Assembly: GCF_963678195.1 (NCBI RefSeq)
Contig: NZ_OY782759.1
Span: forward strand, 1,488,001 to 1,552,000
Reading direction: 5' to 3'
From: an uncultured Hyphomonas sp.
Lineage (GTDB): Bacteria; Pseudomonadota; Alphaproteobacteria; Caulobacterales; Hyphomonadaceae
DNA length: 64,000 nucleotides
Each line of letters begins with the position of its first letter. The stretch's first letter is position 1. The translations under genes were made by a program, and so were the position numbers. The notes beneath the pieces are model-generated. The model worked only from the letters and a program-made list of their open reading frames with translations. It did no database searches and was not told the origin of the DNA. Shown here one piece after another: positions 1 through 10,037 of this stretch.

Positions 1-239
1 TGAAAGCGCGCCTTATAAACTGAAGGTCCGCAAAATATTGGGCAGTCGTTCAACTCCGTCGTTGCCTAATTTTCAGTGTCCGGCGTGTATTCATTCTCAG
101 GCACTGTCTGATTAGTGCGTACTAAACGTTTTCGGGTGAAGCCCTGAAATAGCGGAAGAGGCAATTCGTTATATCCTGAGGCCAGACGTTAGGATGGGGC
201 ACCTCAAGGCAGTTTCGTTTGACATTCACATGGTGTTCT

Positions 240-2096
240 TTATCCGGCGACGTGCCGCCACCCTTTGTGGCTCGCCTCATAGACTTGGCCGCGCCCGGTG
301 CCGATGCAGCGCCCCTCTTGCAGGAAGCACAGCGCACAGACGTTGGCACCGACGCCGCCGCGCAAGATGGCGTCGATCATAAAGCGCATCGGTGCGAACG
401 GCTGACCGCATAGGTCACAATCGCTGATGTCGCCGCACCAGTACGTTTCCGCTGCTGGTGCAGCTTCACTCTCAAGCATCTCTGCGAGCTTGCGTTCTGC
501 GACATTGTGGTCGCTGTTGACAAAGGCCTGGATCGTCTCTGCAAAGCCTGGATCGGTCGTCATGAATATCTCGACGAGCTTGCCGATCTCTTCTGCGTGC
601 TCTCCGATCATGGCGTTTATCGAACGGATAGCGCCTTTGACCGGGACAATCGATGCACCCTGAACGCGGACCCGTTCGGGGCCGGATTCGCCTTCGCGGA
701 ACACCGAGTAGCGCAAACCTAGATCGGTCATGATGTCGTGGTTCATAGACCTTTGCTCGCCGAAGTGGCAGGCTATGAAATAGCCGAAGCTATCGCCAGA
801 AAAATGCTCGGTGATCACTTTGTCGAAATCTGGCGGCGAGACATCCCATTCGGGGAGACCTAAGAAACGCTCGACCGCGCCATTGCACTCGATGTCGAGC
901 CTAAACATCGGGACATAGCCGGGGAACCCAAATGCGGAAGCGGCGATCGCGCGCAGGATATCGTCTGGGCTATAGGCAACGAGCTCAATCCTCGCACACC
1001 CACCCTTGCGTTCAGCGTACCTAATGAGCTGCATGACTGCGCCAAGCCACTCCTCGTTGAAGAAGAAGACATTTTCGACCCGTTGACGCAATGCCGCCAT
1101 CTGCGGTGGCGAATCCGTTTGCGCCGAGAAACGCAGGCGGACGTCAGATTCGCCACCTTCACCGCGGATTTCATCGATGATGGTCTGGTCCTCAAGCCAA
1201 GGGTCAACGAACCGGCCAAAGCGATGGATGACGATATCCTCCTGCGCGCCATCCTCAAACCATTTACTCCCCTTTTCGGGATGAGCGATCTCGGCCGTGT
1301 CGGCGCCGATCTCGCGATAGGGCACCCCGCCATGGAGGTGCCACACTGCATCAGATGCCTCGGCCACCTGATCTTCAAGTTCGGAGAGATCTGCAATGTT
1401 CTCGCGAAACTCCTCGAGTTGTTCTTCACTGAAGCTGGCACTAATCAGTGTTAGGTATTCTTCGAAGCGTAACTCGCGCTGCGCGAAATAGAGGAAGGAG
1501 CGGCCGCCGAGGATCGGCTTGGTCGCGCGGCTCTGAATGAGCACGAAGTCGGTGAGACCGAAGCGCTGCACCCGATGCGCAATCACCGCCACCGCTTTGG
1601 CAGCAGTCGCTTCATCCGGGAACCCCCAGAGGAAATGTCGGACCCCCATCTTGCGCTCGCTTGGAAGCGTGGCCGACGTCATGGGCTCGATCGCGACCGG
1701 CGTGCCATTTACATCGAGAATGATTGCGCCGGCGGTCACCTCAAACGGAGCCATGGCAGCAAATTCGGCGTAGGGCGTGGCGAGTTCGTGCCACTCCACT
1801 GACAATAGGATCAGGCGGACATCTGTGTCCTTCACCAGGAATTTCTCGCGCAGCAGCGGAACATATTTGTAGAGTTCCTGGATCGCCTCGCGCGCCGCCG
1901 AGTCGGTCCGCTTAATCTCTATGATCACAAGCTTGCCCGCCGCGTCGCGCGCGAAGATGTCGAGAAAACCTGAAGCGCCTTGCTTGTTCGGCAGGCGGAA
2001 TTCAGTGTCGACCAGAGTCAGCCCCGGCTCGATCAAGTTGAGATGATCAGCAATGTAATCGCGGATACTGGCTTCAGTGATTTTTGCTTTGGCCAT
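240..2096 (-). CDS. NucS/DUF91-like PD-(D/E)XK nuclease with C-terminal zinc ribbon
   Basis: Product of 618 residues. Residues 43-75 carry a PD-(D/E)XK core like the C-terminal domain of NucS/DUF91 endonucleases: Asp46 in a GFLDIFAR strand, then Glu60 and Lys62 in VIIEIKR, then Gln73 in the following helix. The long middle is not recognised. The C-terminal 60 residues hold paired Cys-x2-Cys motifs (CDLC and CALC), a likely zinc ribbon. I chose the ATG at 2096 because GAGG lies about 7 nt upstream and the nuclease fold begins at once; an upstream in-frame extension to 2204 has no good ribosome site and odd composition. The gene is divergent from the PLD-like gene at 2322. A DNA-targeting or defence role is inference; the nuclease fold is the firm part. 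Confidence 0.75.
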   Translation of the reverse strand: MAKAKITEASIRDYIADHLNLIEPGLTLVDTEFRLPNKQGASGFLDIFARDAAGKLVIIEIKRTDSAAREAIQELYKYVPLLREKFLVKDTDVRLILLSVEWHELATPYAEFAAMAPFEVTAGAIILDVNGTPVAIEPMTSATLPSERKMGVRHFLWGFPDEATAAKAVAVIAHRVQRFGLTDFVLIQSRATKPILGGRSFLYFAQRELRFEEYLTLISASFSEEQLEEFRENIADLSELEDQVAEASDAVWHLHGGVPYREIGADTAEIAHPEKGSKWFEDGAQEDIVIHRFGRFVDPWLEDQTIIDEIRGEGGESDVRLRFSAQTDSPPQMAALRQRVENVFFFNEEWLGAVMQLIRYAERKGGCARIELVAYSPDDILRAIAASAFGFPGYVPMFRLDIECNGAVERFLGLPEWDVSPPDFDKVITEHFSGDSFGYFIACHFGEQRSMNHDIMTDLGLRYSVFREGESGPERVRVQGASIVPVKGAIRSINAMIGEHAEEIGKLVEIFMTTDPGFAETIQAFVNSDHNVAERKLAEMLESEAAPAAETYWCGDISDCDLCGQPFAPMRFMIDAILRGGVGANVCALCFLQEGRCIGTGRGQVYEASHKGWRHVAG

Positions 2097-2321
2097 GCGG
2101 GCCTCATTTCTCGCTATTGTTGTATCGACCGTCACCAGGCCCGACGCTGCTCGTGAGCTTGCGCCGCTCCAAGTATAAGACGCTATGCGACCATCACGCT
2201 TCACAACAGAGACCTTGCAATACGGCGTATACCGCAGTCACACTCTGCTAACTCATATCTAGCATTCTCGCGAGGGTTTAAAAAGTGCCCGGACCAGGCT
2301 GTTCAACGGAGGATTTGCAGG

Positions 2322-3533
2322 ATGGAAATTGCTCATCGGATGCTGGCGGCGATCTGCACGAAGCCCGGATGCGATCAGGCCATCCATATCTCCATCGGTC
2401 GTTACACCGGCGGCGTAAACGACCGAGGCGGTTTCGTGATCCAATGCGACAAGTGTCAGCATAGGTCCTACATCGCCGTCCTCAATCCTGACGACGCGTC
2501 GAGCGTCGCCCGCGGTGGTCGGGTTGTGGCGACCTGGGACGAAGGGATCCAAGATCGAGGTGCATTCCTAAAAGCACAAGGCCTCACTGGGACCGACGAG
2601 CTAAGTGAAACGATGTTGGTCATTCCTCCAGAGAGGCTTGATGGTCCGCCTTTTGTACTTAACGAATGCACGATTTACCAGTGCCTCAACTGCGGCGGAG
2701 ACCTCGAACGAGCTGCCTATGACAATCTGGGCAACGCGCTTGATGCCATCAATGACGCCCTCGTGACGCACAATATCCATCTATTGAAAGGACACTTCCG
2801 TGTGCCCGAGACGATCGAGGTGAAGCTTGACGCCTCTTGTGCCTGCGGAACCCGCGAAGTGAAATTCTATCGCGCCTTCTCGGAAACCAAACCTGTCGCG
2901 GAAGGCCCCACGGAGTTCATTCTCGTGGGTCCCGATGACCCAGCGATACTAACCAATATCGATGGCGTCTACAGCCGCGACGAGTGCGTCGAGATATTCA
3001 AGAAGCTGCTGCTGCGCTGGCGATTCCGCCATCAGGTTGTGCTGTTGGTCGTGCCTTTCATCGGCCTCGACTTTCCTGGCCGTGAAGAAAATCGAGTCGA
3101 CCTGTGGAATATTGTGCTCGGCCATACAGATCCCAGTCGGACGCTTCTGGTCACCCGGCGTGGAACCTACAATGGATTCCTCAAGGCGGCGAAGACCCAA
3201 GGCATCGACGTCGAGGAGCTGGGCAAGTTCAATCTCCTAACGCCAATGCTCAAAGAGCTCGGGGCGAAAGGGGCGCTTTTTAAGCAAGAATCGCATGCCA
3301 AATTTTATGCTGCGGTTGGACGCCAGACGACCGAAGTGCTGAGCGGCTCTTTCAACATCCACACGGGCAAATATGTAGAGAACCTGTTGTTTATGACCTA
3401 CGACACAAGCGCCTTCATCGAGCGCTACCTCGCGCCGCTCGGCGTGATATTCAATCCCGAGCTGTTAAAGGTCGAGCGCGAAGTGCTTTCGCTGGAGATC
3501 AAGGACAACAAGGTTCGTGTCGTGACGAATTGA
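2322..3533 (+). CDS. Phospholipase D-like domain protein with two zinc-ribbon-like Cys clusters
   Basis: Product of 403 residues. The C-terminal part has one HKD-like signature: His325-x-Lys327, then a GSFN motif at 342-345 and a conserved Glu-Asn near 353, as in PLD-superfamily nucleases and phosphodiesterases. Two cysteine clusters precede it: Cys12/Cys17 with Cys42/Cys45, and Cys121/Cys124 with Cys173/Cys175, both plausible zinc sites. Only one HKD half is present, so the active enzyme would need to dimerise. GGAGG sits 9 nt before the ATG. The gene diverges from the NucS-like gene across about 225 nt and converges on the NACHT gene. A nuclease effector is the likeliest reading, but the substrate cannot be told from sequence. 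Confidence 0.7.
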   Translation: MEIAHRMLAAICTKPGCDQAIHISIGRYTGGVNDRGGFVIQCDKCQHRSYIAVLNPDDASSVARGGRVVATWDEGIQDRGAFLKAQGLTGTDELSETMLVIPPERLDGPPFVLNECTIYQCLNCGGDLERAAYDNLGNALDAINDALVTHNIHLLKGHFRVPETIEVKLDASCACGTREVKFYRAFSETKPVAEGPTEFILVGPDDPAILTNIDGVYSRDECVEIFKKLLLRWRFRHQVVLLVVPFIGLDFPGREENRVDLWNIVLGHTDPSRTLLVTRRGTYNGFLKAAKTQGIDVEELGKFNLLTPMLKELGAKGALFKQESHAKFYAAVGRQTTEVLSGSFNIHTGKYVENLLFMTYDTSAFIERYLAPLGVIFNPELLKVEREVLSLEIKDNKVRVVTN

Positions 3534-3822
3534 AGCGCGGCGTCGTTTGACCGCGTGACCTGCTACTGCGGGAGAAACGCGGATATGTACTCTACGTACC
3601 CTTGCAGAAAGACGCAGGCCGCCTTTCAGGTGTTGAATCGCTGCAGAGGGTCAGATCGCATCTTCGAACTTTGCTGCTGTCTGGCCGGGTCTCGCCCGGA
3701 ATGCGATGCTCGCTGAGAATTTTCCAAAGGTTAGCCAAGGGGCAATTTCTGACATCCAGCTCACCACGAAGACCTGCTAAAGCGGAGGCAGCCATGCGAT
3801 CGGAGGCGGTGGTGCGCGCGAC

Positions 3823-6800
3823 TCAACGAGCGCTTGCTTCCGGATCAGGGGTCAAGATTGGCCATGGATTGCCTGACGCTAGATCTGGATGACGCGGTTC
3901 GTCCTCGGGAGCGCCGTAGTCGTCTCGGAAGTTCTGGATCGTGCGGAGCGTGCGAGCGGCAGCGTCGGTCTTTCCCCCATCGGTCGTCATGGCGAGTAGC
4001 TTAGCGCGTAGTTCGGTCGCCGACACCGGAATGACGTCGAATGCGCCCTTCCACTGCTCCGAAGGGACGTGATCGGTGATCGCGCGCTGAATGGTGCGCC
4101 ATGAAACGAATTTCTGCTCGAGCTTGTTCTCCAGCTCGATAAGCAACAGCAAGCCCTCGGGATCGACGGTTTCTGCTACGGCGCGGATCAAAACCTTCAG
4201 GCGAGGATGATCGCCCGCCTTGAGTGTTGCATAGGCTTCCGTGCGCAGCTCGGCGTGCGCGTTCAACAGATCGCCCAACACCTCCGCCATATGCCAACCG
4301 CCGTGCCCGTCGTTTTGGATCGTCCCGTTCAACACAAGATCGAGATAGCGCTTCGCGGCGCTGAGTGTCTTCCGGTGTAAGACGGCGTTGCGCCATGCAT
4401 AGTTGCCGTAAAATTTCGGGTTGTCCTCAGCGAGCGCGAAGAGCGCTTCCTCCGCTTCCGGAGCGGCGGTGAATTCCGTTGCCTTGACCATTTCCTCCAA
4501 GAATTCGGGATCACGCTGATGGCCGGTTAGGCCTCGGATAATGTCGAGCATGAGCGCAGGCCGGTCGGTGAACGGCAGCAGCTTGAGCCATGCCTTCAAC
4601 TGGTGACCTTCGGACAGTATCCACGGGCGCTTTTTCGCCTCTTCGAAGAGGTCTTCGATACCTTTCTTCACGATGTCGAAGGAGACCGTTTTGCCCGACA
4701 TTATCAGGTTGAAGACGAAAGTGGTTCGCGCCCGCTGGGGTGTCGCGGCCAACAAGTCGAATATCATTTCAGGCCTGTCGCCGTGCGGCAGGCGCGCGGC
4801 TTGAATCGCGAGCGCGAGCGCGTGCTTTCTCTGGTCCTCTGTTGCTCCGTCGGCGGTGAGCAAGTCGATCGTCTCAAACATCGCTTCGGCTTCATCGCAG
4901 GTGCTGGCGTGATTTTCGGCGTAGGCTGCGCGCTTGTCTTCGATACCCGCGAACTCGGGTGGGCCGAAGGGCGTGCCTTTCTCAGGCTTCGGCTCGTTTT
5001 CCTTGATCCACTGAACCTTCATTACGATGGCGGCAACCTCGCCGAAAAGCTCTTCAGGCAGATATTCGCGCATCATCGCCGTGGTTTCAGGAGCGACAAT
5101 CACCGTGAAGGCGTCTTTATAGGCAGTGTCGTATAGCATGCGCGATTCCTGCAGTGCTCGCTCATCCCGCTGTTCCGAAGCGCGCACTCGTTCGCGAAAA
5201 TGCTTTATGCGGCGCAGTTCTTCATCGAGTAGCCGTTTCAATACCGGTAGAAGCTCGACGGAGGGACATTTGGCCGCCAACCACGCCACTGACGCAAGGT
5301 GGTGGCGCTTCGCTAGGTCGCCCATCGACAAAAGGCGATCGGTCCAATCGCGGATGAGGTCGTTCATCGCCGCGTGTGCGGCGTTGTCGAAGGGCCTGCC
5401 GCGATCGATCTCGTCGTCCCTGCGCTTGAGGATGTTCGCCATTTCGGCGACGTGCTCCGGCGAGGCGTCCTTGGCACGAGCTTGTATCGCGCTGACCAAA
5501 CTCGATCCGGGCGTATGGCCGATTCGCATGCGCAGAACGCCGTGCCAGGTGCCCGCCGCCTTGTCGTACTTACCTCCGGGACGCAGGCAGTCATGGACTT
5601 CGAGATAAGCGTCGATCAGTTTTCCAACCGAAATCGGCCCGAGCACGGACGCTGCGGCTTCGGCGTGAGAGTTGGAGTGTCCACCTGGCTCAAGCGCGAT
5701 AGCAAGAAGCGCATCGTCTTCGACGACGATGCCCGACATGGCTAGTATGTCGTCCGCCCTGAAATAGATTTCCGATCCCTTGCGCACACGCTGGAGGAGC
5801 CCTTGTGCAACTGCGCGCGGATAGAGTTTGCCCGCTTCGAAGAGCAGCCCGCCGACGGATTGATATTCGTCGCGCTCCATTGGCATGGACGCGACGAGCG
5901 CTTCCACATCGTTGCTGCGATCGGCGGGGCTCTGGGCGTAGATCATTGCGCGCAGCCGGGCATATTCAGTCGAACCTTCGGCTTCCTGCCGCTCTCGCGC
6001 GTCCTGAAGATCTTGCTGTACCTGCGGGTCTTCCGCACTTTCAATGAAACCCTTGCTGACGACGAGATCAAAAGTCTTTGCGCTTGCGCCGCGTAGGACT
6101 TCCTCAACGTGCCGGTCCGCGCGGCGGAACGACAGCGCGTCGAGCACAGCAGCCTGCACTTCCGGATCGGGGTCCGACCTGGCGAGGGATGTTGCTAGAT
6201 CAAGGCCTTCGATGCCGCTGTTTGACGCGATTTCGTGCAGGAGGACCAAGCGGGGCTTGGAAGGCAAAGCCTTGATACGCCTGACTGCGTCCGAACCGAG
6301 TATAGAGGGGCGGAAGCTCCTGCAATGGCGGATCGCCTTGAGGCTGACCTGATCGTTTTCATCGACCAGCAGCGGCCAAACCTTGTCGAGGAATTCCGGG
6401 CGCCCGGTGGTGAGCATGAAGCGGAAAGCACCATCCACGGTGCCAGGCGCGTGCCAGCGCGCCACATAGCCCTCGATTGTGGGCGCGACGGATTTCCAAA
6501 CATCGTCAGTTGCGCGGAAGATCATGTCAGCGGCGAGGATGGGATCGACCTCGAACGCCGCGACAATCGCCTTGGCGCAGATCGCGCGTTGGTGCGCGTC
6601 TCCGCGCGATAAGCGTTCGACCGCGAACATGATCGCTTCCTCCCATGCAGGGAGATTGAAGACTTCCGATTTGAACCATTCGCGCGCCTCCGGATCGTCA
6701 AGTTCGGCGAGCATACGTTCTTCGACGGAGCGCGAGGCGAACCATTCTTGAATCTGCTGGTGCTGGAAGGATACCGCCTGCGCGTCGCCGGCGCGCATGA

Positions 6801-8169
6801 GAAGATGATCGCTGACCAGCACGTCGAGCACGTCGCTGGGCTCCGGCCTGACCATAATCTGTCCATTGTCCACGAGCATGGCGGATGTCGCGTTGATCTG
6901 CGCGCGAGCGTTGGTGTCTGTAATTGCGGTGTTCGCCGTCTGCGTGGCGAAGGTGGCGAGACGGTCCAGATAGTTCTCCGAGAAATCCCACATTACGGCA
7001 CGCAGCCTTTCCGCGTGCCGTGGGTCTTTCTGGTGTGCGGCAACGAAGCAGCGCAGCACTTCCTCTTTTGTGGTCGGGAAAGGAGCGTTGTCAGTCAGTG
7101 TCAAGAGCGCAGTTAGGTAGAGTGGATTGGAAACCAATTCGCGAACACCTGGCGTTCGCCACGCCTGATCTACCATTTTCCTACCAGGATCACCCCACAT
7201 GGCGCTTGCGATTTCCATCTGCTGAACGTCGGTGAGCGGAAGGAGATGGACCTGAGTGCCGCTGAGCGGCACGTCGAGCGCCTGCCTGCGCGTGGAGATC
7301 ATCAGAGCGAGTTCGGGCAATTGCGCCTTGAGTTCCTCGATTTGTATATGGGCGCGCTTGCGTCCCTCGATGTCCAGCTCATTCCAGCCGTCCAGCAGCA
7401 TCACGAAGCCGTTTCCGTCGGCGGCGGCGCGGAATTCCTGTTCGGAAATCCCGTTGAAGGCGGGGCGCGCGAGGATGGATTCGAGAATGGTCTGTGGCTG
7501 TGTTTGCCAGTCGCCCAAGAGCACGACCACGGGCGTGCCGCTGTGACCCGTAAGTACGCTCTCCGCAATCTGGAAGAGCGTCGTTGTTTTACCTGCTCCG
7601 GGAGGCGCGATGAGCATCAGGTCGCCTCGATGGATGACCGCCTCTGCAAGTGCGGCGGTTGTGATGGACTCAGCCACTCCCTCTACCTTGAGACGGAGAG
7701 GGACCGAGGTGGCCGGCCATTTCGCCATCCGGCGGAAAACTTTGAGGTCCGCTTCGGCGGCGGCCCGCAGGCGCGCCGCGAGTGTGGCAGCTACAGGACC
7801 GGCGGTGGGCGCAGGCGGAGAGATGTGGTGCAGCACATCCTGCAAGGATTGCAGTTCTGCTTGGCTTTTCCACCGGCGCAGTATCTCTACGGTGAATTGC
7901 GGATCGTTGGAGTCGATCGCGGCGCCGTGGTTGCGGCACATCCAGATTCCGTTCTGTTCGGAACGGCGTTCTTGCCGCGTCATATTTGGATCGTAGCGGG
8001 GGCCGCCGGGTGCCGCCGCGCAGATATGTGCCGCCGTACCGATGTTGACTTCACCGCCCACGGTCGGCTTGCGGCATTCCGGAAACGAGCACAGCCAGCC
8101 CGCTCGCTTGGCGATCTGGATCTTGGTCCTTTCGGTAAAATCGTCTCTGTTTGTTTTCTTGCTGGGCAC
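3823..8169 (-). CDS. HNH endonuclease-NACHT NTPase fusion, defence-type STAND protein
   Basis: Product of 1448 residues. The N-terminus (about 20-105) is an HNH-like nuclease: Cys27 and Cys32, then AAHIC (His48), Asn73 and Cys78-x2-His81. A NACHT-type NTPase follows: Walker A APPGAGKTTT near 188-197 and Walker B VMLLDGWNEL near 256-265. The remaining ~1000 residues are helical and repeat-like, as in sensor regions of STAND NTPases. Bacterial NACHT proteins are known antiphage effectors, with recognition through the C-terminal repeats and activation of the N-terminal effector. The start is GTG at 8169; no strong ribosome site is visible, but the HNH domain begins shortly after. The gene stands alone on its strand, divergent from the HEPN gene. 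Defence function is inferred from architecture. Confidence 0.8.
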   Translation of the reverse strand: MPSKKTNRDDFTERTKIQIAKRAGWLCSFPECRKPTVGGEVNIGTAAHICAAAPGGPRYDPNMTRQERRSEQNGIWMCRNHGAAIDSNDPQFTVEILRRWKSQAELQSLQDVLHHISPPAPTAGPVAATLAARLRAAAEADLKVFRRMAKWPATSVPLRLKVEGVAESITTAALAEAVIHRGDLMLIAPPGAGKTTTLFQIAESVLTGHSGTPVVVLLGDWQTQPQTILESILARPAFNGISEQEFRAAADGNGFVMLLDGWNELDIEGRKRAHIQIEELKAQLPELALMISTRRQALDVPLSGTQVHLLPLTDVQQMEIASAMWGDPGRKMVDQAWRTPGVRELVSNPLYLTALLTLTDNAPFPTTKEEVLRCFVAAHQKDPRHAERLRAVMWDFSENYLDRLATFATQTANTAITDTNARAQINATSAMLVDNGQIMVRPEPSDVLDVLVSDHLLMRAGDAQAVSFQHQQIQEWFASRSVEERMLAELDDPEAREWFKSEVFNLPAWEEAIMFAVERLSRGDAHQRAICAKAIVAAFEVDPILAADMIFRATDDVWKSVAPTIEGYVARWHAPGTVDGAFRFMLTTGRPEFLDKVWPLLVDENDQVSLKAIRHCRSFRPSILGSDAVRRIKALPSKPRLVLLHEIASNSGIEGLDLATSLARSDPDPEVQAAVLDALSFRRADRHVEEVLRGASAKTFDLVVSKGFIESAEDPQVQQDLQDARERQEAEGSTEYARLRAMIYAQSPADRSNDVEALVASMPMERDEYQSVGGLLFEAGKLYPRAVAQGLLQRVRKGSEIYFRADDILAMSGIVVEDDALLAIALEPGGHSNSHAEAAASVLGPISVGKLIDAYLEVHDCLRPGGKYDKAAGTWHGVLRMRIGHTPGSSLVSAIQARAKDASPEHVAEMANILKRRDDEIDRGRPFDNAAHAAMNDLIRDWTDRLLSMGDLAKRHHLASVAWLAAKCPSVELLPVLKRLLDEELRRIKHFRERVRASEQRDERALQESRMLYDTAYKDAFTVIVAPETTAMMREYLPEELFGEVAAIVMKVQWIKENEPKPEKGTPFGPPEFAGIEDKRAAYAENHASTCDEAEAMFETIDLLTADGATEDQRKHALALAIQAARLPHGDRPEMIFDLLAATPQRARTTFVFNLIMSGKTVSFDIVKKGIEDLFEEAKKRPWILSEGHQLKAWLKLLPFTDRPALMLDIIRGLTGHQRDPEFLEEMVKATEFTAAPEAEEALFALAEDNPKFYGNYAWRNAVLHRKTLSAAKRYLDLVLNGTIQNDGHGGWHMAEVLGDLLNAHAELRTEAYATLKAGDHPRLKVLIRAVAETVDPEGLLLLIELENKLEQKFVSWRTIQRAITDHVPSEQWKGAFDVIPVSATELRAKLLAMTTDGGKTDAAARTLRTIQNFRDDYGAPEDEPRHPDLASGNPWPILTPDPEASAR

Positions 8170-8414
8170 GGGCCAAACTGTTCTTCGTTCCCGCCCGCGA
8201 GGGGCGGCTCGGACGCTCTATAGCATTTTGTCCGGGCTCCCGAATACCCGAAAGGCGAATGCTTCCCGCAAGTTCCCACCATCGAAGTCGCTCTTAGTGA
8301 TTATCCGAGAACGATGCTCCGCAGTGATATGGTGAAGGCGGTTGTCAGCGACTCGGTTCAGATCAGAACCGTATCGACAGTTTCAGATGCTGGCACCACA
8401 CGCTACACAGGGGC

Positions 8415-9767
8415 ATGACTGAAGACGAAATCGAACAGGAACTTCACTCCTTCCTAGAGGAATGGGCTTCCACCCAATCCGACATCAAAAAGAGTATCGG
8501 ATCAAAAGACTTATCCCAGATTGATGGGAGCAGCCTGTCTGTTCAAATGGTCATGGGAAATACCCTCGTCAACAAAATTGGAATGAGCCATCTCGTGACC
8601 GCGGCTAAGGGGATACTGGAACGCGAACATCTCCAGCGGCAGATAACACTTTCCACAGCTGTCAAAGTTGTCGATCAGGTAATAACTGCTGAACGGGAAA
8701 GCTACCAAACCTCAGGTAAGTTCAACCTGAAGCATGTGATTAAGCAGTCTACAGCCAACATCAGGCATAGTCCTACTATGAGTGGCACTTTCGTGTTGCC
8801 AGCAAATATTGCGATGGGGGTGGACCATGATGAAACTGATCTCACTGTTGGCCCCATCAAGATCGTATCAAGGAGCGTGCTTGATAAGCTCTATCCTGCC
8901 ACCCCCGCTGAGCTGGACAACGCTGACAAATCGGAAATAAGGGGGTCATTCAGCCGGGAAGTTTGGACAGACTACACACAGAACTACGACCACTTCATCT
9001 TGGTGCCAATCAACAACCATGAAAGAGAGTTGGGAAAACGCTCTGCCGAGCTGGGCGCGGAATTCGTGCTTAATCTGCTTAGATTATTGGTTGGCTTTAG
9101 AGGTGGTCGCCGTATTTTGTTGGCTGGTGATGCTCCACCAAAGACGTGGACCGCTGAGCTGGTGGTGTCGGACATCAATGAGCGCGAATATTCAGCTTCA
9201 CGTGGGTCCTACGGAGCCCCCTTCGAGAAAGGTTGGCAGAAGTTTTTTACTTCTCATCTCAACTCCGTCATCTACATTACCACATCGTTGGTCCCTCAAT
9301 TGATCCGCGGCTGTGATCTTTCTGATCCAGTGATTGAAAGGCTGGTCTATTCTAACGATTTGATCTCCAACTCGTTCAAAGACACCTACGCCCCAATGCG
9401 ACTCGTAAGCATCACCTCGGCCCTAGAGGCCCTGACTATGCTATCGTCTGCCGACAATCTGAAAGCGGACGAACTGGCGAAACGATGCTCCATAGCGGGG
9501 GCTATGGGGGACCTACAGCGGAAATCAGACATCTACGATCAGGTCTACAATGCTTACAAAGTCCGAAACGAAATTGTGCATGGAGATAGTCCGAGCGAAA
9601 CGGACATCTACAAAGCGATGACGCCCTTGGAAGACAGCTTGTACTATGTGGTATTGAAGCTCATTGAATTCCTTGGGTGGCTACAAGCGAACTACAGCCC
9701 ACAATCTGCGCGGCCATTAAGGCGCAAATTCACGGAGCAATTCGAAAGCTATTTTGCCTCACCCTGA
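8415..9767 (+). CDS. Apea-like HEPN-domain protein, putative RNase
   Basis: Product of 450 residues. The C-terminal ~130 residues are helical and contain RNEIVH (Arg384 to His389), matching the R-x4-x-H catalytic signature of HEPN ribonucleases. It sits in a helix followed by GD, as in Apea-type HEPN proteins. The N-terminal ~320 residues are not recognised. AGGGG lies just upstream of the ATG at 8415. The gene diverges from the NACHT gene across about 245 nt. HEPN RNases often act in abortive infection or toxin-antitoxin systems, but the partner is not evident here, so the role is inferred. Base composition looks more AT-rich than the neighbouring nuclease genes, compatible with separate acquisition. 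Confidence 0.6.
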   Translation: MTEDEIEQELHSFLEEWASTQSDIKKSIGSKDLSQIDGSSLSVQMVMGNTLVNKIGMSHLVTAAKGILEREHLQRQITLSTAVKVVDQVITAERESYQTSGKFNLKHVIKQSTANIRHSPTMSGTFVLPANIAMGVDHDETDLTVGPIKIVSRSVLDKLYPATPAELDNADKSEIRGSFSREVWTDYTQNYDHFILVPINNHERELGKRSAELGAEFVLNLLRLLVGFRGGRRILLAGDAPPKTWTAELVVSDINEREYSASRGSYGAPFEKGWQKFFTSHLNSVIYITTSLVPQLIRGCDLSDPVIERLVYSNDLISNSFKDTYAPMRLVSITSALEALTMLSSADNLKADELAKRCSIAGAMGDLQRKSDIYDQVYNAYKVRNEIVHGDSPSETDIYKAMTPLEDSLYYVVLKLIEFLGWLQANYSPQSARPLRRKFTEQFESYFASP

Positions 9768-10037
9768 CAATAACAGGTTCCTCCTCGTTGTTCCCCAAAG
9801 CAACACTGGCTATTCCGCGCTTATCGCAACTCAGACGGTAGCCCATGGGCGATTTGGTGTGTGAGGGCTATGCAGCTGACAGGACCAAAACCCATATAAT
9901 GCGCTGAAATATCGACCGTCTTGCGAAGATCCAGGACAGCGAACGCATCTGGTTTGGGACTGATGTGCAACTAGCTGCACGTTGCGCTGGTATTTGTTCA
10001 AAGGGCATCCCGTTACCTGGGAATTGTTTGAGCAATG

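Noticed and set aside
4603-5136. 177-codon plus-strand open frame inside the NACHT gene
   Set aside because: Antisense shadow with no recognisable motif and no ribosome site.
7246-8223. 325-codon plus-strand open frame opposite the N-terminus of the NACHT gene
   Set aside because: It is antisense to clear HNH and Walker motifs, rich in Arg/Gly, with no domain. A shadow of a GC-rich gene.
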